A DNA stretch of 64,000 nucleotides, taken from the NCBI RefSeq assembly GCF_018760735.1, contig NZ_JAHHZN010000020.1, forward strand, positions 1 to 64,000. The letters run 5' to 3'. Origin of the DNA: Hymenobacter piscis. GTDB lineage: Bacteria > Bacteroidota > Bacteroidia > Cytophagales > Hymenobacteraceae. The notes beneath the pieces are model-generated. The model saw only the letters and a list, made by a program, of their open reading frames with translations, was not told where the DNA came from and made no database searches. Shown here one piece after another: positions 56,877-64,000 of the stretch (position 1 is its first letter; the number at the start of each line of letters is the position of its first letter). Both the position numbers and the translations under genes were made by a program.

Positions 56877-58238
56877 CTAGCGGCCGGTCCGTTCCCCCAT
56901 CGGCCGATCGGCCTCCACCCGGTGCAGGCGAAGCACGCCCGGCAGCTCCACGGCGGGCGGCAGCGTGCCGGTGCGGGCGAAGCCGGCCCACAGGCGCCGC
57001 ACTTCCCGGGCGGCCCGCTCCACCGCCGGCCAGGGCGCGTCGCCCAGCAGGGGCACGGCCGCCCAGGTGGACTGGGTGCCGAAGAGCAGGGGCAGATCGA
57101 TGGTGTGGGCGGCCCCGAACAGGCTGCCGGGCGGGCGGTACACTACGTTGAAGAGAAAGGCCCGCCCCCCGGCCTGCGCGTGCCGGGCGGCAAAGCGGCG
57201 GGCGGGCTCCTGGTAGATGCGCCGGGAGCCCGCCGCCACCAGCCCCCGCACCAGGGCCGGCCCCAGTACCGGCACCCGCTCCAGCGACCGGATCCGGGGG
57301 TCGATGACGGCGAAAAACCGCAGCTCCTCCTCCGTGGCACCCACCAGCACGTCGAGGTGGGGAGCCACGGCCCGCCAGGCTGCCTCTACGGCGGCTTCTG
57401 AAGGCAACGGAAACGCCCCGTACTGGGTGCCGAAGGGCATGCCCGCCTTCAGGCCCGCCCAGCGCGCCGCCCGGCTGGCCCGCTCCTGGCTGAGCAGGAC
57501 CTGCGCGTCGGAGTCGGTGGGCAGCAAGGATTCGGTGGCTGCGGCCATGGCCCGCGTCATGCGGGCCCGGTTGGGGGCCAAACCCAGCGGGGCACTGTGC
57601 AGAATCACCCGCCGAAACAGGCCCGCAGCCCCCTCCGCCACCATCAGGTGGGCGGCCGCATCGGCTCCCGAGGAGTGGCCCAGCAGCGTCACGCAGGCCG
57701 GGTCGCCGCCGAAAGCGGCACTGTTGCGGCCCACCCAGCGCAGCGCCGAGAGCAGGTCCAGCAGCCCCAGGTTGGCCGGCGTCGAGGCCCTTCCCAGAAA
57801 GCCGAATATCCCCAGCCGGTACGTGACGGCCACGACCACCACGCGCTGCTCCGCCACGAGCGGGGCCGGGTCGTAGAAGGGCAGGTCGCCGGCCCCGCTG
57901 ACGTAGGAGCCGCCGTGCAGCCACACCAGCACCGGCAGCCCCTGGTCGGGCGCAAAATCAGCCGGGGCAGTTACGCTCAGCCGCAGGCAGTCGGGGTGGT
58001 AGGTGCGCCCGGCCATGGCCGGGCCCAGGGCTTCGCGCAGCAGCGCGTCTTCCGCCTGGGGGCAGGCCGGGCCGGGTTCGGTGGCGGGAATGGGCCGGGC
58101 CGATTCCGGCTCATCAACCGGCGGCTCAAACCGTTCGGCGCGGGCGTAGCGCACCCCGTTGGCACGCACTACCGCGCCGTCGCGGTAGCCCATAAGCAGG
58201 CCGGCCGGAGTGGAAATCGGTACGGATGGGAAAGGCAT
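56877..58238 (-). CDS. Type-B carboxylesterase family
   Basis: This 453-residue alpha/beta hydrolase has the carboxylesterase-type signatures: an N-terminal GVRYARAERFEPP stretch, oxyanion region VLVWLHGGSYVSGAGDLPFYD, the nucleophile elbow LLGHSSGADAAA, and a later catalytic His region (GAAHTIDLPLLFGT). The elbow GHSSG departs from the usual GESAG. No signal peptide, so it is probably cytoplasmic; substrates are not predictable. ATG 58238. It is followed, 31 bp upstream on the same strand, by the MBL-fold gene, so the two may form one unit. Confidence 0.85.
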   Translation of the reverse strand: MPFPSVPISTPAGLLMGYRDGAVVRANGVRYARAERFEPPVDEPESARPIPATEPGPACPQAEDALLREALGPAMAGRTYHPDCLRLSVTAPADFAPDQGLPVLVWLHGGSYVSGAGDLPFYDPAPLVAEQRVVVVAVTYRLGIFGFLGRASTPANLGLLDLLSALRWVGRNSAAFGGDPACVTLLGHSSGADAAAHLMVAEGAAGLFRRVILHSAPLGLAPNRARMTRAMAAATESLLPTDSDAQVLLSQERASRAARWAGLKAGMPFGTQYGAFPLPSEAAVEAAWRAVAPHLDVLVGATEEELRFFAVIDPRIRSLERVPVLGPALVRGLVAAGSRRIYQEPARRFAARHAQAGGRAFLFNVVYRPPGSLFGAAHTIDLPLLFGTQSTWAAVPLLGDAPWPAVERAAREVRRLWAGFARTGTLPPAVELPGVLRLHRVEADRPMGERTGR

Positions 58239-58269
58239 GGATGGGGAAAGCAGGGCCGGAAACGGGAGC

Positions 58270-59058
58270 TTACGGGGCCGTGGGGTACCAATTGCGTAGC
58301 CGGACGTCGATTTTCCGGTTGCCGGCGTTGACGCTTTTCCGGAACGATTCCACGTCACTGAGCCCCTTCTGGCCGCGGTAGTGATACGGGTACACGATAC
58401 CCGGCCTGAAGGCCAGCACGCCCTGGGCTGCCTGCTGCACATCCATGGTGTAGGGCAGGTTCATGCACACAAACGCCACGTCAATATCGCGCAGAGCCCG
58501 CATTTCGGCCGTGTCCTCGGTGTCGCCGGAGAGGTAGACGTTCTTGTCGCCGAGCTTCAGCACGTAGCCGTTGCCCCGGCCTTTGGGGTGGCGCGAGTCG
58601 GCCGTTTCGGGCAGGTTGTACATGGGCACGGCCGTTACGCGCAGGCCCAGCGTATCGAGGCGCTGCCCGTTGCGCAGCACGCGCACCCGCCCCCGGTAGT
58701 CGGCCGGCAGCTGGTCGGCCACGGCCTGGGGTACCAGCAGCAAGGCCTGATTCAGGGGCAGCGCCGCCAGGGTGCTGGTGTCCAGGTGGTCGCCGTGAAT
58801 GTCGGTGATGAGCACCACGTCGGGCGCGGCCAGCCCCTCGTAGGCCGGGGCCCCGCCGTAGGGGTCCACGTAAATGGTTTTGCCGTTCCAGGTCAGCACG
58901 ACGCTGCCGTGGGTGATGGGCTGCACCGTGAGCGGGCCCTGCCGGGTGGCAAGCTGGTCGGGGGCGGCGCGCAGCGGCGTGGCGGGCGGGGCCGTCTGGG
59001 CCGAGGCCAGGAGGGGGGCAGCCGCCAGCGCGGCCGTGAGCAGGAAGGGGAATTTCAT
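58270..59058 (-). CDS. Secreted MBL-fold metal-dependent hydrolase
   Basis: This 262-residue exported protein has a signal peptide (FPFLLTAALAAAPLLASAQ) and an UlaG-like beta-lactamase fold: ITHGSVVLTWNGKTIYVDPYGG, metal site LITDIHGDHLD, strand YVLKLGDKNVYLSGDTEDTAEM and a C-terminal His in YPYHYRGQ. The substrate is unknown. ATG 59058. It is upstream of the carboxylesterase gene in the same direction. Confidence 0.85.
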   Translation of the reverse strand: MKFPFLLTAALAAAPLLASAQTAPPATPLRAAPDQLATRQGPLTVQPITHGSVVLTWNGKTIYVDPYGGAPAYEGLAAPDVVLITDIHGDHLDTSTLAALPLNQALLLVPQAVADQLPADYRGRVRVLRNGQRLDTLGLRVTAVPMYNLPETADSRHPKGRGNGYVLKLGDKNVYLSGDTEDTAEMRALRDIDVAFVCMNLPYTMDVQQAAQGVLAFRPGIVYPYHYRGQKGLSDVESFRKSVNAGNRKIDVRLRNWYPTAP

Positions 59059-59298
59059 GGTGTTTCGTAAAGAATGAGTTCTGACGTAAGTACCGCCCGC
59101 AGCCACCACGGCAAAACCTGCGCCCTGGCAGAGCAACCGACGGCAATGGCTCCGGCGGGCGGTCAGCGTCTTATCTCGGTAAGCGTTGCCGGAGCCCTGG
59201 GCCAGGTTGTCGGAGCAACCCCCGAAGTTGAGTTCGGGCCGCCAGGGGACCGGTACTCCCGGCCGGTGGCCGTACCGCAGGTATGCGGCCGGAATGAG

Positions 59299-60129
59299 TT
59301 ACAGCATCTCCAGCGGCGTGGGTTCCTGGGGAGGGGGAAAACCGGCGTCGAGCTCGGCCAGGTCACTGGCCGTCAGGGGCAGGTCGGCGGCCCGCCGGTT
59401 TTCCCGCACGTGTTCCACGCGGCCGGCCTTAGGAATGGCCATAACCTGGGGCTGGCGCAGCACCCAGGCCAGGGCGACCTGGGCCGGCGTGGCCCCGAGA
59501 CGGGCGGCCACTTCGCGCAGCACCCGGTTGTCAAGCAGGCGGCCCTGTTCAACGGGACTGTAGGCCATAACCGGAATGCCCTCATCAGCAAGCCAGGGCA
59601 GCAGGTCGTATTCGGGGCCGCGCCGGGTGAGGTTGTAGAGAATTTGATTGGTGGCGCAGGCCATTCCGCCCGCCGCCCGCAGTTCCCGCATGTCGGCCGC
59701 GTCGAGGTTGCTGACGCCCCAGCGGCGGATTTTGCCCGCGGCCACCAGGTTTTCCATGGCCTCCACGGTCTCGCTCAGCGGCACGCGGCCGCGCCAGTGC
59801 AGCAGGTAGAGGTCGAGCCGGTCGGTGCCCAGGCGCCGGAGGCTGGCCTCGCAGGCCGGCGCCAGCCGGTCGCGGGAGGCATGCTGGGGGTAGGCTTTGC
59901 TTACCAGAAACACCTGCTCGCGCAGGCCCCGCAGGGCCTCGCCCACCAGCCGCTCCGATTCCCCGTCGGCGTACATTTCGGCCGTGTCAATCAGAGTCAG
60001 GCCCAGGGCCACGCCCTCGCGCAGGGCGGCTATTTCCTCGGCGCGGCGGGCAGCTTTTTCGGCCATGTTCCAGGTGCCCTGGCCCAGCACCGGCACCCGG
60101 GTGCCATCGGGAAAGCAGATTGAGTTCAT
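59299..60129 (-). CDS. Aldo/keto reductase
   Basis: This 276-residue NADPH-dependent reductase has the AKR barrel and catalytic tetrad: D and Y in LIDTAEMYADGESE, K in FLVSKAYPQH and H in LYLLHWRG. The nucleotide-binding C-terminal loop VMAIPKAGRVEHVRENRRA is present. Members reduce aldehydes to alcohols. ATG 60129 starts at MNSICFPDGTRVPVLGQGTW. About 240 bases to the MBL gene and no shared promoter, so it is probably a single-gene unit. Confidence 0.9.
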   Translation of the reverse strand: MNSICFPDGTRVPVLGQGTWNMAEKAARRAEEIAALREGVALGLTLIDTAEMYADGESERLVGEALRGLREQVFLVSKAYPQHASRDRLAPACEASLRRLGTDRLDLYLLHWRGRVPLSETVEAMENLVAAGKIRRWGVSNLDAADMRELRAAGGMACATNQILYNLTRRGPEYDLLPWLADEGIPVMAYSPVEQGRLLDNRVLREVAARLGATPAQVALAWVLRQPQVMAIPKAGRVEHVRENRRAADLPLTASDLAELDAGFPPPQEPTPLEML

Positions 60130-60258
60130 GCTTTCTGCCAACGTAAGGGGCGGGGCGGCGGTTGCTGGCGCGGCGTATTGCCTGCCGGCCCCGGCCCCGC
60201 CGGCCCGACTTCGCCGGGCGGAGTTTAGCAGTCTGACGGGCGCTCCGGTCCTATCACT

Positions 60259-60434
60259 GGAGAGCATCAGGAAGTGTGGGGCAAGCAAGTTTAGCGGATG
60301 CCGACATGGCTTGTGCTGGTAGTAGCCGTGGGGCAGTTAGGTAAGCCGCCATTGATTAGGCTTCTAATGGTGACGGCAGAAGTATCGCAGGCTAGAACGC
60401 AGCTTGGCTGCCCCACAATTTTTTGATGCTATCC
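60259..60434. repeat. MITE-like 176-bp element
   Basis: GGAGAGCATCAGGAAGTGTG at the left end and, on the opposite strand, GGATAGCATCAAAAAATTGT at the right end are imperfect inverted ends of about 25 bp. The interior has no gene. A third copy of the end sequence lies at 62296-62320. The rest of the gap (60130-60648) shows nothing else. Confidence 0.6.
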
Positions 60435-60648
60435 TTCTACGGGCTGGTGAAGGAACTCGACCCCAGCTGGAGCAGGAGGCGCAGCGCCAGGTGGCCCAGC
60501 AGCGCGTGCGCCAGGCCGGGCAGCAGCATAGCCACGGCGGTGGGATAGGTATGTAAAACGTGGCTATCAGTCCTTATCCGACAGGGCACAGGGGGCACTT
60601 AAGTTTCTTACCTTGGCCCCTCAGGCTCCTCTACCAAGCCGCGTCGCT

Positions 60649-60793
60649 ATGCCAAACAAGGTTTTTATTCTGGCCTCACTGCTGTTCACTGGTTGTGGGC
60701 CGGATCGGGTAACGGAGTATTCTCGTCGCGGAACTGTCGTCACGCGCGTCGACAATGGAGCCACCAGTCAGTTTTTTTACGGAACGTTCGCAC
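60649..60793 (+). pseudogene. 3'-truncated small lipoprotein
   Basis: The gene starts at ATG 60649 with a lipoprotein signal (KVFILASLLFTGC) and continues with PDRVTEYSRRGTVVTRVDNG. The IS3-family element begins at 60794, so 48 native residues remain, followed by seven residues encoded by the IS and a stop at 60816. Its function is unknown. Confidence 0.65.
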
Positions 60794-60872
60794 TGTCTTG
60801 TCCTGAAATAAGTTGACCGTTGTCCGATCCTGGAAATAAGTTGTCAGTTTTTCGGTGAGAGATGATGGCGTG

Positions 60873-61809
60873 TCAGTAGTCCTGAAGAGAGGTTGTCACG
60901 GTTGCTAAATGCGGCTCCTTATAGTCCTCTTCGGCGGTGGCCGCTTTACGGGGCGAGTATACTTTCGGCTTCCATAGTTTTTGTAATGGCTCCGTACTGG
61001 CGTGGGCCGCAGCCGGTGTTAAATACCCGCAACTCATATGAGGCCGCAGGTGGTTGTAGCCCACGGATACTCGCTTCGACTGCCCGTTGCGCTTCCTCAA
61101 ACGTATGGAAGACCTGGTTCAAGCGGAAGTCAATTTTGAGGATACCGTTGACGCGCTCGGCAATGGCATTCTCGTACGGATCGCCGTTTTCCGTCATGCT
61201 AATGGCAATGCCAGCCTGTCGCAGCTTTCGTACATATTGGAAACTACAGTACTGGCTTCCCCGGTCCGAGTGGTGGATAAGCTCCTGGCTATTTTCACGC
61301 TGGCTTAAGGCCATGTCCAATGCCTTGACCGCCCCTTCAGCCGTCAGTAGAGGGTGCAGACAATAGCCCATGATCATCTTGGAATAAGCATCCGTGATCA
61401 AGGATAAATAGCCAAAGCCTAGCCCAACACACAAGTAGGTGATATCGCTTACCCACACCTGATGGGGAGCCGTAATGAGCTTGTCGCGCAACAAGTTAGG
61501 GTATTTTCGCAGGCTGTGCAGCGAATTTTTCGTTTTGGGAACTGGACGCGCCCGACGCAGCAACAGGCTATGCTCGTGCAAGAGCTGATGCAGTTTGTCC
61601 CGCCCCATTTTAATGCCGCTCTCCGCCAATGGTTCTTGCAGCAACAAGTGCAGCTTGCGCGTGCCCAGGCCCGGGATTTCGCGCCGGAGTGCCAGCACCA
61701 AGTCCAGCACCAGCAGCGACTGGCTACGAGCCCGCTGCACATGCTTCTCTTTGCGGTAAAAGGCTTGCCGGCTTACACCAAACAGTCGGCACAGGGACCC
61801 GACGCTCAC
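60873..61809 (-). pseudogene. IS3-family orfB transposase with a late frameshift
   Basis: The main frame (60946-61809, 287 residues) has the DDE core (VSDITYL, HHSDRGSQYCSF and AIAERVNGIL with the last Glu) and a helix-turn-helix start (LCRLFGVSRQAFYRKE). Near 61060 it switches frame: the usual C terminus (YNHLRPHMSCGYLTPAAAHAS) appears in another frame and ends at 60873. A frameshift so late in orfB would remove the proper C terminus and probably inactivates the element, unless it is a sequencing error. Confidence 0.8.
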
Positions 61810-61829
61810 CTGTGCTATTTCATTGCTTC

Positions 61830-62213
61830 TCAGCTTTGAGACCGTTTGGTGCCAGACTTTTTTCGGATCGGGATCTGGAGTTCTTGTTCAGCTACCTCGA
61901 TCATCGTATTCAGTACCAGGATGAGCAGATTGGCATCCTGGAGCAAATGCGTCAACTCCTGATTGCGCTGTTGCAACGCTTGAACGTCCTGTTTTTGAGT
62001 GCGTGTCATCGTAGGGGCAACGAACAAGCCTGTCTGGATCTTGCGTTGATACTGATTCACCCAGTTGCGTAGCGTGTAGCCGTTATGGATGTCCAGGTCC
62101 GCCATGACGTGGCGGGGATCCTCTCCACCAAGGAGAATGCGGAACGCTGCCGTTTCTTTCAATTGCTCACTGTACTGGAACCGGTGGAGCAGGTCGCGAA
62201 TGTGGTCTTGCAT
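61830..62213 (-). CDS. IS3-family orfA
   Basis: This 127-residue orfA has a leucine-rich coiled coil (TQKQDVQALQQRNQELTHLLQDANLLILVLNTMIEVAEQEL) after a helix-turn-helix (LHRFQYSEQLKETAAFRILLGG, NGYTLRNWVNQYQRK). It binds the IS ends and dimerises. ATG 62213. orfB starts 20 bp after its stop, without the overlap usual for programmed frameshifting. Confidence 0.8.
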   Translation of the reverse strand: MQDHIRDLLHRFQYSEQLKETAAFRILLGGEDPRHVMADLDIHNGYTLRNWVNQYQRKIQTGLFVAPTMTRTQKQDVQALQQRNQELTHLLQDANLLILVLNTMIEVAEQELQIPIRKKSGTKRSQS

Positions 62214-62295
62214 GGGACAGTTTTTGAGATGAAAAACTGTCAACCTGTTTCCGGACAAGACATCTCGAGTCAACCTAGCAGGCGCTTTACACAAC

Positions 62296-62320
62296 TGTCC
62301 CACACTTTTTGATGCTCTCC
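62296..62320. repeat. Third copy of the MITE-like end sequence
   Basis: TGTCCCACACTTTTTGATGC, continuing as TCTCC, is the inverted relative of the left end at 60259 (GGAGAGCATCAGGAAGTGTG). Together with 60259-60434 it brackets the IS3-family element. Confidence 0.6.
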
Positions 62321-62368
62321 TACTTCTGCAACAGCTATCGGAGCCTGCTGGCTTCGGCGTGGATAGGA

Positions 62369-63820
62369 TTACGCCCAATACGGCAGATACTTGGCCTGTC
62401 GTCGCGACTTGTTGCTGGGGTCGGCGGGCTTGATATGCCCGGCCTCAATCGTGTTTTTAATAATGATGGAGGCCGTTGGGTAGTTTGCTTCGGCGATGCC
62501 GAGCCGCTCACGCAGCGACTCGTTGGTCATCATGCTGCCCGACTCAAACTTGAGGCAGGCGTGTTGAAAACATGCCCGCACCTTATCGGCCTTGTCCATC
62601 TGCCCAAACTCGCGGGGGCTGAACAGCACCACCCGCGTCCAGTCTTCCCCAGTATCGAAGCGGGGTGGGGGCAGCTGGTTGAGCTCGCACGCCTCAATGA
62701 CTTTGTCGATGCCGCTGCCCCGCACGTCGCCAATGCTAAGGCGGCGCATCATGCCGGCCAGGGCCTCGTTGCGGCTGCGCGGAGGATGATCAATAAAGCG
62801 GCGCGGGTCGATGAGTGGGGCCCCGGGATTCGTGATTTCAATGCGGTTGTCAAACACCTCCACCTTGGGGCCGCCGCTAATGCGAAAATCCTGGTGAATG
62901 AGGGCATTGGCAATCAGCTCGCTGAGTGCCGTTTCCGGGTACAAGGGCGGCGTCGTTTCGCGGAGCACCTTGCGCACTTCCTCGTTGCCTGGCAGTTGGT
63001 TGCTGATAGTGTGCACCAGGTTCTTAAATTCCAGCGCGTAGCCCCGGGGCGTGGGCGTTTCCCGCGAGTTACGCGCCCGGTTCGGCCCAGCATAGAAAAT
63101 CAGCCGCACCACCTTGCTCGCCAGCCGATCAAAGTCGTTGAGGTCGTGCGCGAACAGCAGCGCCCCGAGGTTGGTGATGTCGTAGCCGCCGGCTTGCGGC
63201 CGAATCAGTTTCTCCTGCACCAGCTTATCGAGCAGCCCATCGCGGGTGGCGGGCACGGCCACCTGCAACATGCGAAAGGCCACGGAGTAGTCCAGCAACC
63301 GAAATACCTCCTCGGCGGATTGCCCCGGCAAGGCAATTTCCTGCTCGAATCGGTTGTCGAGGGCCTGCCGGCGGATGCGCTCGGCCTTGTCCGGGTTGAG
63401 GGCGGTCAGCTCCTGCCCGTCGCGCCCGTAGTCGTGGCCTTCCCAGGTCGTTGGGTTGCCCGGCAGGGCCGGGGGAATCTCGAAGAGCAACACCCGCTGG
63501 CTGCCCATCGCCACCTCGTGAATCTCGCGGAAGGTGATGCCATTACTGGTTTTCTTGGCGATTTCGCCCTTCAGGCTATCCAAATCGGGTCGGCGCGGAC
63601 GAAACTGCGTGCCAACGACCTGCTTCTTGTCGTCGACGCCGAACACCAACCAAGCCGCGTCCATGCCCCGTAGGTTAGCCTCGTTGCTGAGGGCGCTGAA
63701 GTATTTGCCCAGCTTGGCAAAATCGTAGGTGTTCTTCGCCTCTTTGAATTCCACGACCTCTGTTTCGGCGGGTAGTTTTAGCAGTTGGGTCAGCAGGTCA
63801 GCGGGGTCGACAACAGGCAT
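62369..63820 (-). CDS. AlbA_2/Schlafen-type putative transcriptional regulator
   Basis: This 483-residue protein has an AlbA_2 (Schlafen-like) domain at its N terminus (EVVEFKEAKNTYDFAKLGKYFSALSNEANLRG, AWLVFGVDDKKQVVGTQF), a central linker, and a HATPase-like C-terminal domain of the ATP-dependent helicase-related regulator family (LYPETALSELIANALIHQDF, GNRIEITNPG-like region RIEITNPGAPLI, RGSGIDKVIEACEL). A winged-helix end follows (SMMTNESLRERLGIAEANYPTASIIIKNTIEAGHI). Such proteins are often found in mobile or defence regions; some act as transcriptional regulators. ATG 63820 is used because the earlier in-frame start is TTG. Confidence 0.88.
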   Translation of the reverse strand: MPVVDPADLLTQLLKLPAETEVVEFKEAKNTYDFAKLGKYFSALSNEANLRGMDAAWLVFGVDDKKQVVGTQFRPRRPDLDSLKGEIAKKTSNGITFREIHEVAMGSQRVLLFEIPPALPGNPTTWEGHDYGRDGQELTALNPDKAERIRRQALDNRFEQEIALPGQSAEEVFRLLDYSVAFRMLQVAVPATRDGLLDKLVQEKLIRPQAGGYDITNLGALLFAHDLNDFDRLASKVVRLIFYAGPNRARNSRETPTPRGYALEFKNLVHTISNQLPGNEEVRKVLRETTPPLYPETALSELIANALIHQDFRISGGPKVEVFDNRIEITNPGAPLIDPRRFIDHPPRSRNEALAGMMRRLSIGDVRGSGIDKVIEACELNQLPPPRFDTGEDWTRVVLFSPREFGQMDKADKVRACFQHACLKFESGSMMTNESLRERLGIAEANYPTASIIIKNTIEAGHIKPADPSNKSRRQAKYLPYWA

Positions 63821-63873
63821 ACGCGGCAAGGAAGAGAGCGGAAATTTCCAGCAAAGTACGGGTTTCAGGCTTC

Positions 63874-63972
63874 ATCATTACATAAGCACTACATGAAAAA
63901 AGCCGTTTCCAGGCCGTGAGGCGACTGGGTTGCTGGCAAAGGCCCCAAATCATTACATGGGCACTACATGAA
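63874..63972. repeat. Two direct repeats at the right edge
   Basis: ATCATTACATAAGCACTACA (63874 onward, continuing TGAA) recurs at 63949 as ATCATTACATGGGCACTACA, also continuing TGAA. The two 24-bp repeats match at all but two positions and lie 75 bp apart. The sequence is AT-rich, includes no gene, and extends beyond the window. Confidence 0.6.
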
Positions 63973-64000
63973 TAATAGGACGCACAGACTCTGACCGTCT

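Larger units (their letters stand above)
60794..62262 (-). mobile_element. IS3-family insertion sequence
   Basis: The element is 1469 bp. Its ends begin TGTCTTGTCC on both strands: TGTCTTGTCCTGAAATAAG on the left and TGTCTTGTCCGGAAACAGG on the complement of the right. It contains orfA and orfB on the minus strand. The flanks (CAC left, TCT right) show no target repeat. The end sequence also occurs alone at 51247-51264. Confidence 0.8.

Noticed and set aside
1..64000. tRNA or rRNA genes
   Set aside because: No cloverleaf with an acceptor stem and no rRNA-like conserved stretch was noticed while reading either strand.

Overview
The window looks like part of a large metal-resistance plasmid from a GC-rich member of the Bacteroidota, most likely Hymenobacter or a close relative in the Cytophagales. 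The host assignment rests on several signs: a secreted GH10 xylanase with a type IX secretion sorting tail, TonB-dependent receptors, promoters of the TTTG/TAnnTTTG type, DUF6428, DUF3526 and DUF305 proteins, and low-GC intergenic repeats typical of this phylum. The plasmid assignment rests on a Rep_3-type initiator (33511-34533) next to an array of eleven iterons (34625-34875). No partition or mobilisation genes, rRNA, tRNA or CRISPR array were recognised.

Layout. 1-4600: an alpha/beta hydrolase, two lipoproteins (one cut by an IS5-family element) and a complete IS4-family element with a 9-bp target duplication. 4590-9716: GH10 xylanase, chromate transporter, metallophosphoesterase, and a DUF6428/ArsR pair with two tandem operators. 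10127-19660: a metal-starvation block with a Fur/Zur-type regulator, an AztD-like lipoprotein gene broken by an in-frame TAG, an operon of TonB receptor plus two DUF3526 permeases plus an ABC ATPase, and a thioredoxin-reductase-like flavoprotein. 19903-33383: copper/silver defence, with a TolC/HlyD/RND pump, Cys/His-rich secreted proteins, DUF305, CopA and a cupredoxin, then a small membrane protein and a TetR regulator. 33511-35232: replication origin. 35279-38467: a stand-alone ModE-like regulator, a near-consensus ModE palindrome and a TonB receptor. 38624-39643: Sua5/YwlC-type enzyme. 39740-46030: sulfur module with an OprD-like porin, two YeeE/YedE half-transporters, a methyltransferase, rhodanese, persulfide dioxygenase-rhodanese, TauE and an ArsR/BigR-like repressor. 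46279-51881: a PaoABC-type periplasmic molybdoenzyme (Fe-S, FAD and Mo subunits) framed by inverted IS3-family remnants. 51914-60129: universal stress protein, a sensor kinase with a receiver-CRP regulator, small proteins, carboxylesterase, MBL-fold hydrolase and aldo/keto reductase. 60259-64000: MITE-like repeats, a damaged IS3-family element, an AlbA_2-type regulator and two edge repeats.

How it fits together. Most genes handle metals or reactive sulfur: efflux and sequestration of Cu/Ag, possible As and chromate handling, scavenging of a scarce metal (probably Zn), and sulfide/persulfide detoxification. The most interesting candidate is the ModE-TonB unit. Its palindrome resembles the E. 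coli ModE operator and overlaps a promoter element, which suggests Mo-repressed, TonB-powered uptake of molybdate or tungstate across the outer membrane. The same plasmid carries a molybdenum enzyme that would need the metal. All functions are inferred from the sequence; no database search was run.
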